DNA of 64,000 nucleotides from Hirsutella rhossiliensis (GCF_020360975.1 NW_025408684.1:1116001-1180000), one strand, 5' to 3'. Shown: positions 47,469 to 60,030, counted from the stretch's first letter. Numbers and translations: made by a program. The notes: generated by a model not told the origin, from the letters alone.

Positions 47469-49269
47469 TCAGAAATGGATAGCCTTGGAGCTGGTAGCCA
47501 TAGCGGCCTCCTTGAACGCCTCCGCCAGTGTCGGATGAGCGTGGCATGTCCGTGCAATGTCCTCGGTCGAGGCGCCGTACTCAAGGGCCAGTGTGCCCTC
47601 GGCAATCATCTCGCCCGCATTGGGGCCAATGATGTGCACGCCCAAGAGGCGGTCCGTCTCAGGGTCTGCCAGCATCTTGACCATCCCATCCGTGTCCAGG
47701 TTGGTCTTGGCGCGCGAATTGGCACTAAAGGGAAAGGTTCCAACCCGGTAGGGCATCTTCTGCTTTTGGAGATCCTGCTCGCTCTGGCCAACCCAAGCAA
47801 CCTCGGGGTAGGTGTACATGACGGACGGGATGGCGCCGTAGTTGACGTGACCGAAGCCCTTCTTGATGTACTCGACAACCGCGACGGCTTCTTCCTCGGC
47901 CTTGTGGGCCAGCATGGGACCGAATGTGACGTCACCGACGCAGCGGATGTGGGGAATCTTTGTCCGGTACTCCGAGTCAATGATGACACGGCCGCGCTCG
48001 TCGAGTTCCATGCCGATGTTCTCGAGGCCGAGGCCTTGGGTGTACGGGCGTCGGCCAATGGCAACCAGGACGACGTCGGTTTCGAGCTGCATCAGTCCAT
48101 CTTAGACATCACCTCGACCTGGGGGAGGGGGATTGTCACGTACACTCTCGGCCTTGCCGCCCTTTGCCGCGTCCACCTCAAGCTTGACCTTGTCGCCCGT
48201 CTTGTCGCCACTGATGACTTTGGTGTTGAGCTTAAACTCCATGCCCTGCTTCTTCAAGAGCTTCTGCGTGGCCTTGGCGATCTCAGTGTCCATTCCGGGC
48301 CCGCCGATCTGACCGAGGAACTCGACGACGGTGACTTTGCTACCCAGTCGCGACCACACCGAGGCCATCTCGAGACCAATGATGCCGCCGCCGATAACAA
48401 GCATCGTCTCGGGGATTTTCTCGAGCGCAATGGCGCCAGTGCTAGTGATGACGCGTTTCTCGTCCACCTCGAGGCCTGGAAAGGGGGTAGCCTCGGAGCC
48501 GGTGGCAATGAGAATGTTCCTGCCACGAATAGTTGTCTCACCCCCATCGTTGAGGGCGACCTTGATATCGTTCTCATTAACGAAGGAGCCGGCGCCCTTG
48601 ATATATTCGACGCCGTTCTTCTTGAAGAGAAACTCGACGCCCTTTGTCAGACCGTTGACGGCGCTGTCCTTGGCCTTCATGAAGTTTGTGAGATTGAGCT
48701 TGACGTCACCGACCTCGATGCCGCGATTCTTGGTGTCGTGCAAAATCTGGTGGTACAAGTGCGAGTTGTTGAGGAGCGATTTCGAGGGAATACAGCCGAC
48801 GTTGAGACAGGTGCCTCCGAGGGTGCCGCGCTTCTCGATGCAGGTAACCTGAAGCGCAGATTAAGATGTGAGCCTGTCGTCTACCCAAGCCGGGACGCGC
48901 ACACACGGGGATGGGAAAGGCGGCGGTTGCCAAGTTCACCTTCAGGCCCTCTTGGCCAGCCTTGATGGCGGCGACATATCCAGCAACACCGCCTCCAATA
49001 ATGACCAGGTCCTTTTCATCTGTGGCTACGTCAGCACAGTTTCCGTAATCGGCCTCGGCCGGCGCGGGCGGACGGACCAGAGGCGGAAGCAAAGCCCCGA
49101 CTCCATCGTGACAAGTTCAAAGAGGCGACAACTGTGGGAAAGCTGCGCAGCGACAGCGGGTTAGCGAGCCAAGACATGCACATTGCAGGCCTTTCGGGAG
49201 CACTCACGATGACTGTTTCCAGGAGGCCGGGCGCAAGACCTTCCGGGATATTGAACGGCTGGCGAGCAT
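47469..49269 (-). CDS. LPD1: Dihydrolipoyl dehydrogenase, mitochondrial (E3)
   Basis: Five exons on the minus strand: 49269-49208, 49142-49078, 49019-48940, 48848-48144 and 48086-47469 (stop TGA), giving 509 residues with frame kept. The enzyme is the FAD flavoprotein E3 that reoxidises dihydrolipoamide with NAD+ in pyruvate, 2-oxoglutarate and branched-chain 2-oxoacid dehydrogenases and the glycine cleavage system. Seen: an Arg/Ser-rich presequence starting [14 protein letters not shown], the FAD-binding [10 protein letters not shown] at about 48-57, the redox disulfide C83/C88 in GGTCLNVGC, an NAD-binding [10 protein letters not shown] near 220, a GRRPYT block, the second FAD motif [18 protein letters not shown], and the catalytic H488-E493 pair in [11 protein letters not shown]. 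The second intron has a GTCCGT donor. A 518-codon open frame lies on the opposite strand (see rejected). Confidence 0.95.
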
Positions 49270-49930
49270 CTTGGGAGCACCTCGAAGGCGACGGAGCGGC
49301 GGTTAGCAGGTGCCGTACACGAAGTAGCGAGGAGAGAGGTAAGTCGAGAAGACGCGAGAGGGGGGGCGGAGGGTCGTAGAGACGTGAGAAATGGAGCAAG
49401 GTCGATATGGCAATGTGTCGTCGAAGGAGCTCCGTGGACCCAAAGATCTTCCGGAACGTCCCAGCTTAGCTCGCCACTGTTTTTTTTTCCCTCACCAGGG
49501 CCCTTGCTTACCAAGGAATGCAGGCTACCCCGTGAGGTTCTTTCCGCACGACAGGGCGGGACCTCCTAGGGTACTTGCTTAGCGTCGGCATAACGGGCCA
49601 AGCCACCAGACAGCGGACTTTGAGGGTGAGAGACCCGAGTAGGAACTATACGGAGTAGGTAGGTACCTAAGGTAGATACCTAGATAAGTACTATATAGGG
49701 GGAGTACTATATAAGTATCTTTATATTTCCGATACTTTACCTAGATATAGAGTACCTAAGGGTCTTGGCCGGAGGGTGGGCTAAAGCAGTGGACATGCTA
49801 CTGACCCCTCTGCCACGCAGAGGCCGAAAAGTAGTGCGGGCAAAAGAAGACGGAAATTGACTAAGCGACAGCTTCGTTAATTGACCACGCATATCAGGGA
49901 TGCGCCCGGGCGCCGGGGCGGTACGTGTAC
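49270..49930. other. DLD upstream region and right island edge
   Basis: Holds the DLD promoter, with a run of nine T at about 49480-49488. A patch at about 49640-49755 has no CA or TG at all, unlike the 170 bases on its right, and contains repeated TACCTA/GGTACC steps. Permanent RIP-type composition starts at about 49931. Confidence 0.5.
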
Positions 49931-50106
49931 TCTATAATATTAACTTATAAGTTAGCTTACTTAAAGTTTAGTATACCTTAATACTAGTACTCTTTATAAT
50001 ACTATCGCGCTATTAAATATATTATATTATTATTATTAATTTATATTAAGGGACTTATTAAAGGTACTTTTAAGAAAGCTATTAATTCTTAGTAGCTAGA
50101 AACTAT
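49931..50106. other. RIP-mutated sequence beside the G2 fragment, not assigned
   Basis: CpA/TpG-free sequence between the island edge and the first recognisable LTR. It would be the pre-insertion target of the minus-strand G2 element. No coding relic recognised. Confidence 0.5.
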
Positions 50107-50292
50107 TATTATAAAGTAAGTAGAAGTATATATATAGGTGCCGTTTATAAGATAATATTAATAAGCTATATAAAGCTCTCTTATATATAGCTAGCCTATA
50201 TATATATATATAGGATCTAGCCCTTTATATATAACTATATAACTTAGGCTATAGCTTAAGCCTATAACCTATAATAGTTAAAGACTTTTATA
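50107..50292 (-). repeat. G2 LTR, inverted copy, RIP-mutated (186 bp)
   Basis: Reverse complement of the 186-bp LTRs at 53437-53622 and 60734-60919, with the same length. Its ends read TATTATA and TTTTATA on the plus strand, again TA where TG/CA is expected. It is the 3' LTR of a minus-strand G2 element. Confidence 0.85.
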
Positions 50293-51190
50293 TAATACCT
50301 TCTTTTAAGCGTAGTATAGTATTACTTAATTAATAGCTTTTATACTATTAGGCCTATACTACTAGCTCTACCTTACCCTTTCCTATTAATTATACTAGCC
50401 TTACTAGCCTTATTATCCCTATACTTATTAGCCTAGGTAGCTAGAACTAAGCTTTATACTTATTAGCCGGCTAGCCGTTTAAATAAGGGTATAACTTATT
50501 ATATACGCCCTTAAGTAGCCGGCGGCTAGCCTAGACCTATATAAGCCTTAGGTTACCTATCCCCTTAGCTTTAAGTAGCCTCCTTTACTTAGGGGTATAT
50601 AAAGTAGTATCTTTTTTTTCTTCCTTCCTTTCCTTCTCCTCTTTCTTTAATTATAGTAATAATAGTAATAAGTAAGTTCTACTCTACTTAAGGTATTAGT
50701 TTATTCCTAGCTATATAGGCCGCTTTATTAATATATACTTATAGTAATAGCTATAGTAGTAATAATAGCTTTAATAATAATAACTTTAACTAATAAGTTC
50801 TTTACCTTATAAAGTAAGAGGCTATAATCTATAATACTAACTTTTATAATAAATATATCTACCTCCCCCTTCCTTACTTCCTCTTTCTTAAAGCGTATAA
50901 AGTCGTTCGTTAACGCTATACTAAGTATAGCTAACGATAGCTCCGCCGCTACTACTACTCCTACCTACGCCCCTATAACTACGCCTACCGCCGCTACCTC
51001 TACCTCTATTACGCTAGCCGCCCTTATATCGCCTTTCCGGGTAACGATACTATCCCTGCCGCTAGCTATAACGCCCGGCCCCTCTACCCCCGCCTCTACC
51101 TCTACTACCCCTATAAGTCCGCTACTTAATAAGTATAGTAGCTATTTTCCGCTAACTTTTTAAAGTATAAATACTAAGTATAGGCTAGAG
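50293..51190 (-). mobile_element. G2 3' fragment, broken by G1
   Basis: Reverse complement of about 59830-60733 of the complete G2 element, including the start of its antisense reading frame, here on the plus strand at about 50980-51190. It stops exactly where the G1 LTR begins (51191), so G1 inserted into it. The last bases TAGAG correspond to TAGCG in the other G2 copy and are the likely target site. Confidence 0.8.
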
Positions 51191-51640
51191 TATTACGACC
51201 ACGGCTACTAGGCCGCTAACGGTCGACCGCGTTAAGTATATAACACGGTCTAACGGATAAATAGTCGGCACGACTATTTAATAGATATAGGATTAAGGGG
51301 ATCGTAGAGATCTAAGTAATCTAAGATTAATAGGATTACTACGCTCTATACGATTTAATATTAGGGATTATAGCTAGGCCTATAATCTAAGGATAGTCTC
51401 TATAGGTATATATAGCTACCTACTTTTACTCCTTTAAATAGATAGCTCTCTAGCTTTTAATATAAATCTTTATTACGATTCTATCTTTAATTCTAATTAC
51501 CTAGTTATAGTCTATAGTCTATAACCTCTAACTTATTACTAACGTAATATACTTATTATTGCTTAGACTACGCCTTATTATATCTACTAATATAAACCCC
51601 TTAATAGGTTTATCCTTTAAGAATAATACTAGTCGTTATA
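51191..51640 (+). repeat. 5' LTR of the right G1 element, RIP-mutated (450 bp)
   Basis: Begins TATTACGACC and ends AGTCGTTATA. It is the inverted, mutated counterpart of the LTR at 4537-5006 and of the intact solo LTR at 53728-54227. It lacks most of the GATC-rich segment of the solo LTR, explaining its shorter length. Confidence 0.85.
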
Positions 51641-53436
51641 TATTAAAAGCTCTTATTTAATATAATACCGCGTTACTCTAAGTAATATCGTAACTATTAA
51701 TATGCCTATATAGTAAGCCGGATTAACTAACTCTAGAGCTACTATATCGCCTTAGGATATAATACGCGAGATTATCGCCCTTCGATATAAAGTATAGTTA
51801 CTTAAGAACGGAGGAGGCAACGGATAAGTTAAGGACCTTAGAGAAGTAGTTAAACTAAAATAGCTAGGACTATTCGACGGTACTTATAGCACGCTTTAAG
51901 ACTTTCTTACCTAACTTAAGGCCTACTATTAGTTTTACCTTATAAAACTCTTAGACCTAGTCGAAAAGGTACTTTATATAGGAAATTATTTATTTAGAAC
52001 GGTACTTACTTAGTTTAGACTTATTATAAGGGATTTTCTTAATAACTAACTAGCGTAACGAGATAATAAGATGAATAAAGTCTTTACTAGTTTTTAAGGA
52101 TTTAAAGAAGCTATTATAAAGGTATTTAGAATAACTAATAAGGAACGAAAAGCTAAATAAAAACTTTAAGAACTTTAATAAAGGATCTTAGTATTAAATT
52201 ATACTATAAAGTTCTATTAAGTTACCTTAAAACTTAACTAAGATAATAAACCTCTTATATTATAATTCTATAATAGGCTTAAAGAAGAAGTTAAAGACAA
52301 GCTCTATAAGGAAAATCGACCTAATAACCTCTTAGACTATATTACTATAGTAGTATAAATCGATAATAGATAATATACGCGATACTAAGAAAAGAAATAA
52401 GAAAGAGGAAATAAAAACCCTTCTTATAAAAATAACTTTAACCGACGCGCTAACTATAAAAAGAAGCGTAAAACTCTTATTGCTTATACCTATATAACTA
52501 ACCTAGGTAAGATAGATTTAAACGTAATATAGAAAAGTAAAGGAAAGTATTTTAACTATAAAAAACTTAAATATTACTTTAAGGAATATAGATAACCCTA
52601 TAAGGAAAAGAAAACTTACTAGGTACTAGCCTTAGAAGGTAAGAAATACTTAAACATTACTAATAAATAGGAACTAAAGTATAAACTCCTTAGTTAGACT
52701 ATATATTATAACGATAAATATATAGTATACTTAAGCGATAAGAATAGTACTAGATAGTTCTTAAAGCTACTAAAGAAGACCCTTATAATAATATAACGAA
52801 GGGATCTTAAAATATAGAAATAAGTTAAATTCGTAGAACTAAAATACCCCTATCTTAAAGGAGTCTCTTAAAACTAGATTAAGAAGAACGGTAAACGATT
52901 CTAGGAGGATATATAAAATAAAGATTAATAATAATAACGGGTAGTCTATAAGTAATATAATAAAGAAGATATAGATATAGCCCTTATACTTATAAAACTT
53001 AGATAATAACTTAAAAAGGAATAACGAAGTATTAACGATATAAGTTTTAAAGAATAAGAAATACCTAGAGAAATAAAAGATAAAAATAAGCTTATACTAC
53101 TACCCTCGCTACTAAGGGAAAATACTATAATTAAAGGATACGCTCTATACTTTAAAGAAATTAAAGAAATACTTAAAATTAAAACCTAATAAATACCTTA
53201 AACTCTTATAAAAAACTAATAAGCTATATTAATTCGATATTAACTAGTACTATATAAGGGAGACTATACTATAGCTATTACTATAGTCGATACCTTTATA
53301 GCTCTATAATAAAAATAGTAACTATAAGGAGAATTTAAAGACGATTTATAAATACTACTTACTTATAAGTACTATAAGTATATTTTATAGATATTATACG
53401 TCTACCTAGATTATATAATATACTTCTAGATAAAGG

Positions 53437-53622
53437 TATAAGAGTCTTTAACTATTATAGGTAATAGGCTTAAGCCGTAGCCTAAGCCGCGTAGTTATAT
53501 ATAAAGGGCCGGATCCTATAAGTATAAGGGCGGGCTAGCTACGTATAAAAGAGCTTTATATAGCTTATTAATATTATCCTACGGACGGCACCTATATATA
53601 CGCCTCTACCTACTCTATAATA
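53437..53622 (+). repeat. G2 5' LTR (186 bp)
   Basis: Same length as the 3' LTR at 60734-60919; differences seen are C/T and G/A changes. Preceded by AAAGG. Confidence 0.88.
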
Positions 53623-53727
53623 GTATAAGCTATTAACTAATAGATCTAATAGATATCTCCTTAAAAAGGGTGCTACTTCCTTAAGGGAGTACCCCGCTAC
53701 CCTTTAGGCGGATAGGAAGTATTATAG

Positions 53728-54227
53728 TGTGACGACCGGTGATATTCCCAAGGGATAAACCTGTCGTGGGGTTTATGTTGGCAGATACAACAGGGCGTGG
53801 TCTGAGCAATGATAAGTATGTCACGTTGGTGATGAGTCGGAGGTCGTAGACCGTAGACTGTAACCAGGTAATCAAGTGATCGGAATCAGAGATGAGATCG
53901 TGATAGGGATCGTAATGATTGTGTTGAAAGCTAAAGAGCTATCTAGTCTAAAGGAGTGGAATTGGGTGTCCTTATATACCCAGTGGTCCTTCGTGGATCA
54001 TTCAGCGAACGTGATGATCCTGTTCACGGATCGTTGGATCATTGAGACGATCCAATGATCCTGTACATCGTCGTTGGATCATCGAGATGATCCAATGAGC
54101 CGGATCGTTGGGATCACCAAGTGATCCAAATGATCCATCACGTGACTTCGCGGGATCCTGTACCCCTCCGTCACGTGTCGGCCTTGTTGAGGGCTGCTTG
54201 TGACCAACCGTTGGTCGGGTCGTAACA
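53728..54227 (-). repeat. Solo LTR of G1, intact and free of RIP (500 bp)
   Basis: On the plus strand it starts TGTGACGACC and ends CGTAACA, so it keeps canonical TG...CA ends, and it is flanked by perfect TATAG duplications (53723-53727 and 54228-54232). It is full of TG and CA while the sequence either side has almost none. It aligns with the RIP-mutated G1 LTRs at 4537-5006 and (inverted) 51191-51640. No G1 internal sequence adjoins it, so it is a solo LTR left by LTR-LTR recombination. Positions 53994-54140 hold many GGATCAT/ATGATCC steps able to form hairpins. Two 60-codon frames inside are chance. Confidence 0.93.
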
Positions 54228-57200
54228 TATAGCTATCCTAAAAGCAATTAAAAGCGCAACGGCTAGCGAGAAGAACGAGGTTCTCGCTATACTAAGGGAG
54301 CTATCTATAAGACTAGCGTTAACCCCTATAACCTTAGTAATACTAGTTACGGCGGCGGTACTACTAATATAAAAGCCGCTTCCTTAGCTAACTTAGGATA
54401 GTAAGCCTAAGTCCTTTTACTTCTTCCTTAGCTAGCTATAGATAAAGTTTATAATAGATAAGAAATAGGGCCTAAACGGCTATTATAATATAGTATAGTA
54501 TTCGCTCCTTTATATACTACCGGAGCCTTAGATATAGCGGATCTTTAGATTCTAGGATAAGGGCAGCCTTAAAGGTAAACGCGACCTATAAGACTTCTTT
54601 TAATACCTTATATATATATTTAGTAACGTATAAGAGCGGGAGAAGGCATAGGATAGGCTATAGACCCTTAAATAGAAGGATAGGTAGACCTTTAGTAAAT
54701 TCCTCCTTAACTTTAAAGAGACGCTCTTATAAGTAGCGGGAACTATAGTATAGGAAGATAGTATAAAGCTTATATAGTTATAGAACTTAATTACGCTAGC
54801 CCTATAAGAACTACTTATCCCTATAATTATACCTACTAACTATAGCGAGTATATAAGCTAGTTAATAAAAGTAGTATAAGGCTATAAATAGACGCCGCGT
54901 TTTTAAAAGCTTTATAAGCGCACGCTATATAGCGGCGATAGGATTACCGCCCCTCTATAAAAGGAATAGCCGACTATCGATATTAACGGAGATACCTTAA
55001 TATTAGCTACCTATATAGACTAAGCTAAACGCGGTAGGAAGTTATCTTTAAATATCCCCTATACTATCCCGCTCTTTAAGTAGTAGGTAAAGTAAGTAAT
55101 AAGCGAGGAAATTAAAAAAAGGAAGGCTAATAGCCGCTACCTATATTATAGCGCGTCTATATACTTTATATTAAAATGCCCCTTCCTTTTAGCTAAGCGG
55201 CCTATAGTAGTTTAAGTAGCGAGGATAGAACCGCTCCTTACCTTAAACGACGAAGAGGACTCTACTCCCTTAAGCCTAGAGGAAAAAGAGTAGCTCTAGA
55301 GTAAAGACGGGCTCTAAAGCCTTAATTACTAGTACTAGTAAAGGAGAAGGAGGAATTATCCGCCTATATAGAAGAGGAGCTTACTTTAATATAGGTTATA
55401 GTTAATAACTCCTTACTTATCGCCGCCCTTATAAATAAGGGCTACTAGTACTATACTATAGTCGATAAGGCGCTTATATAAGAGATATAAGTACTAGTAG
55501 AAAAGATTGCTTTAAGGTAAGTAAAGGGCGCCTTAAGTATAATAAAGGGTATAATAATTAAGGGTATTATATAGCTAGCTATAAAGGTTAACGGTTACTA
55601 TAAGCTTATCGTAGCCTATATAATCCCTTAACTAGAGTTTCCCTCAATCCTTAGGAAACCCTAGTTATTATATATAGAGTTATACTTAGTTCTATACTAA
55701 AAGAAGCTATAGTTTAGGCCTACGTAATAGTAAGTCCGCTATAACGACGGTTCTATAAGTATAGGACTAAGTATACGAGCTTTATACTTAGTATAAGAAG
55801 TCCTTACCTCTATCTTTATAGGAACTATATAATAGTTAAAGCGGGAGGAAGGCTAGGTAGCGGCTAATATAGCGGTCTACGTAGTTAGCCTAGCGGATAT
55901 CGATAAGGCCCTCTAGGTAAAGAAGCTAAAGTCGCCCTCTAAGCTATAGTAGTAGATACCGGAGCGCTTTTACGACCTCCTACCGCTATTTAAGTCCTAG
56001 GAAGTAAATAAGCTTAACTTATATAAGCTAAGGGTAGACTATAAGATTATACTCTATACTAATAAGAAGGGGTAGGAACTACCTATACTATTCGGACCGC
56101 TATATAGTATATTATACGTAGAGCTACTAGTACTAAAGAAGACGCTAAGGGACCTCTTAAATAAGGGTTTTATTTAAGTAAGTAGCTTTAAAGTAAGAGC
56201 GCTAGTCTTATTTATATATAAACTAAGGGGCGGGATATAGTTCTATTATAACTATAGGGCTTTAAATATAATTATAAGGCTAGACCGCTACCCCTTACCT
56301 TTAATCTTAGATATACTTTATAACCTTTTAAAGGCGAAGTAGTTTATAAAGCTAGATATAAAATAAGCGTTCTATAAAGTATAGATCTTAGAGGGTAACG
56401 AGTAAAAGACAGCGTTCTATATACGCTATAGCTTATTTAAGTAGCTTATAATACCCTTTAGCTTCTTAGGAGCGCCCGCTACCTTTTAGCGTTATATTAA
56501 TAATATACTTTAAGACTTCCTTAACGAGTTCGCTTCTATATATATAGATAATATCCTTATTTATATAAGCGGCTCTTATAAGGACTATATATAGAAAGTA
56601 CGGAGGGTCCTAGAGCGCCTTTAACTTTATAGGCTCTACCTTAACTTAAATAAATACGAATTTAAGGTTAAAAGGGTTAAGTACCTAGGCTTTATTATCT
56701 ATACTAGTATAGGTATATAGGCGGATCCTATAAAGATCTAAGCGATTTAAGACTAAGCTACCTTAACTATATAGATAAGTATATAGAGCTTCCTTAGGTT
56801 CGCGAACTATTATAGGATATTTATTAAGGGCTTCTTTTATATTATAATGCCCTTAAATAAGATTACCGGGAAGCGGACCGCCTTTTACTAAGGGCCCGTA
56901 TAAGAAGGAGTATTCTATATACTTAAGGACCTATTCTCTTAAGCCCTAGTACTACTCTAGTAAGACTTCGACCGGTCTACGTTAGTTAAAGTGGACTATA
57001 GCGGCTAGGCACTTAAAGGAACGCTCTCTTAAGAGGTAGATAGGTAGAAGAAACTAATAGCGTTCTACTCTTATAAGCTAACCTTAGTAAAGTAGAATTA
57101 CGCTATTTACGATAAAGAGATACTAGCGTTTCTTAGCTACCTTAAGTAATAGTAAGCGGAGCTCTAGAGCTATAAGAGCTTTAAGGTTCTTATAGACTAT

Positions 57201-59263
57201 AGGAACCTTAAGTACTTTATAACTCGCTAGCACCTTTTAAAGTAGTAAGCCCGCTAAGTAGAGTATCTCTTATACTTTAACTTCTCGATTAAGTACTAGC
57301 TAGGGTAGGACTCTATAGTCCTAGATATACTTTCTTAAAGGGATTAAGACCGGCTAATAAGAGTAGATATTAAGGCCTAGGATCTATAGCTTATCCTATA
57401 AGAAGCGCTATAAACTTATATAAGAGCTTCCTTAGTAAAGGAAGGCGCGGCGCTAATAGATAAGCCTTCCCTTATACCTTTGCCTTAGCCTAGCGAGGAG
57501 GGATAGACCGGCCTAAGGGCGCGTATAGCGCGGGTATTCTAAGATAAGGTCCTCTAGCGCTTATAGGATAGGATATCGTCTCTAGACTATACCTATAAGA
57601 GTATACGCCGCGCCGTTAAGTCTAGTACTTAACGCCTCGATCTAAAGCTAAAGCTAAAGGTATAAGTAGCTAACTATTATATTAACCTATAAGGGCACCT
57701 ATATTAGCGGGGGAGACTATAAGTACCGGGCGCGCCGTATACTATAGAAGCTAAGGAGAAGGATAGACCGCTAGAGCTAGATAAATAGAATAAGCTCTAA
57801 GGGAAGCTAGTCTAGCTCGTTTATAACTCTAGTATCGTAGGCTACCTAGGTAGGTAAGGTATAGTAGTAGGCCTTACGAGGGATTTTTACTAGCCCCTCC
57901 TATAGTACTATATTCGCCGCTTCCTCTATAACTATAATATCTATAGCTATACTAAGATTTAAAGGGCATAGCTTAAAGGGCTACTTAAGTAGCTTCTAGT
58001 ACCTAACCGGTTCTATATATATATATAGATAGACTTTATAATAGACCTCTTACTTATAAAGGGTAGTAACCGCTATATATAAGTAATTAAGGACTAACTT
58101 AGTAAGTCTATAGTATTAAAGCTAATACTATTTATAGATATAGAGTCCTATATAGAGCGCTTCCTATAGTACTAGGCCCGCTTATATAGCTAGCTAGCTT
58201 TTATTATAAGCGATAAGAGATCGAATTAAACTAGCCGCTTTTAGTAGTACTTATACTAGCTACTTTAAATTATATAGCTACTTAGTATAGTATATTACCT
58301 ATAGACTAATAAAGGGCTTAAGAGGGTTAACTAAGAGGTATAGGCTTACTTATAAGCCGTCGTAGCCTATAACTAAGTAAACTAAGACTATTAGCTCCCC
58401 GCGGCCTAACTTACGTTAAATAGTAAACTATATACCTTTATTAAGATAGCCCTTTTCTTTATAATATATAGCTTTAAACTACCCTTACTAGTTCCCTTTA
58501 CTATAAATATAGTAGCGGAGTAGTATAGTAATTTATTACTAGAGGGCCGCGCCTTTATATTTATATAAAAGCTATAAGAGACTATAGATTATTACTAATC
58601 TATAATAGCCGCCGCGGTATAAGATTAAGAGCGGTACGCTAATAAGACTAGGGCCCTAGTAGATAGGTTTACGGTAAGAGATAAGGTATAGCTAGACCTC
58701 TATAACTATAGGTCGGTATAACTAAAAAAGAAGCTTAACTAGCTATATATAAAGTTTATAGTATAGAGGGTTATTAGCCTATAGGTTATAGAGCTTAATA
58801 GTCTCTTAATAGGGGTCTATAATAAGATTAACGTAGACCTCCTTTATAGAGCCTCCTTTAACCCGCTACCTAGATAAAAAGTAGCGGACGCCTAACCGCC
58901 TATAATTAAAGTAAAAAGAAAGGACGAGTTTAAGGTTAAAGAGATATAGGCCGCGCGCTAGAAAAAGGTTAGTAAGGGGAAACGCTAGAAGGTCCTTATT
59001 AAGTAGTATAGGTATCTTAACCTTATATAGGAACCTATATATAAGTTTATAGGAACTATAGCCCTCGATAAGTTTAAGGCCTTATTTAAAATAGTAGATA
59101 AGAATAATAAACTAATAAACTACTAATAGTAGCCTAAGCTAAGACTATAAAGTAAGTATAGTAGAAAGGGCAGTTATAGTAATATAGGTAATATAAGCGT
59201 AATAGTATAAGTAAAGATAAAAATAGCGTTTATTATAAAGTAGAGCCCTTAGATTACCTAGGC

Positions 59264-60030
59264 CTATTTCTTATTATTATTATTATTATTATCCTCGTTA
59301 TCGTCGTCCTTATTAGCCTCCTCCTTCTTATTAGCGGCGGCGGCGGTCTCTAGGGCGCTAAGGCGGCCCTCTAAGCCTATAAGCTAGTTAGCGGCGGCGG
59401 CGGCTTTAAAGGTAGAGGGGCGACGGCTAGCGGCGGTAGTAAGGGTAACGGCGGTAGCGGAGGCGGGCACGGCTAAGGGGACCGCCGATAAGGTAACGGA
59501 GGTAGTATCCTTAGCGCTAGGTACGTTAAAGGCGAAAATAAAAGAGCGGAGGAGTAGGACTTACTTAGGTATAAGGCCCTATTGCTTAAGGGCGCGGAGG
59601 TTATAGTAAGCGGCGGCGGCGGCGGTAAGGCGCTTCTTAGTAGCCCCCCGCGCTTGCCTATACGAGCTAGCCTTCTAAGCTAATACCGTAGCGAGTAGGA
59701 TAGGAGGCGCCGCCTTATAAGCGCGGCCGGCTCGCGCGTACTAGTAGTAGCTACTACCGTAGCGGCGCCCGGCCTAGTTAGAGTAGTTAAGCTCCTACGA
59801 TATATAACGTATATAGGGGGCTAAGCGGGTAGCGCTAGCCTATACTTAACGCTTATACTATAGGAGGTTAGCGGATAATATCTATTACGCTTACCTAATT
59901 ATAGACTTATAGGGATAGCGGAGATAGAGGCGGGGGCTAAGAGGCCGGGCGTTATAGGTAGCGGCAGGGATAGCGTCGTTACCTTAAGGGGCGACGTAAG
60001 AGCGAATAGCGTAGTAAAAGTAGCGGCGGC
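59264..60030 (-). pseudogene. Antisense reading frame downstream of G2 pol, RIP-interrupted, function unknown
   Basis: On the minus strand from about 60030 to a stop at 59264-59266 one frame of about 255 codons reads through with interruptions almost all TAA/TAG. It contains an N-terminal Pro/Tyr-rich part (PAATYNARPLSPRLYLRY), a Tyr/Ala-rich middle (RRYGSSYY, then KAAPPILLATVLA), a basic KKRLTAAAAAYYNLRALK segment, and a C-terminus with LIGLEGRLSALETAAAANKK followed by an Asp/Glu/Asn tail. The inverted G2 copy at about 50980-51190 shows the same frame with conservative differences (for example PAASYNARPLYPRLYLYY), which supports real coding. No domain recognised. The frame may extend further upstream. 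Confidence 0.55.

Noticed and set aside
47409..48965. 518-codon open frame on the plus strand opposite DLD
   Set aside because: It runs through a DLD intron and mirrors the GC-biased third positions of DLD; the protein has no recognisable domain. It is a shadow frame.
30451..49269. The seven genes as a secondary-metabolite cluster or new defence system
   Set aside because: All are conserved housekeeping families from different pathways; no core synthase, regulator or transporter of a cluster, and no immune-type genes.
29640..49880. Shared CGCACTA-x-CTTTT-like piece near 29670 and (inverted) near 49830 as terminal inverted repeats of a giant element
   Set aside because: Only about a dozen bases agree and the order of neighbouring matches is not kept; likely chance.
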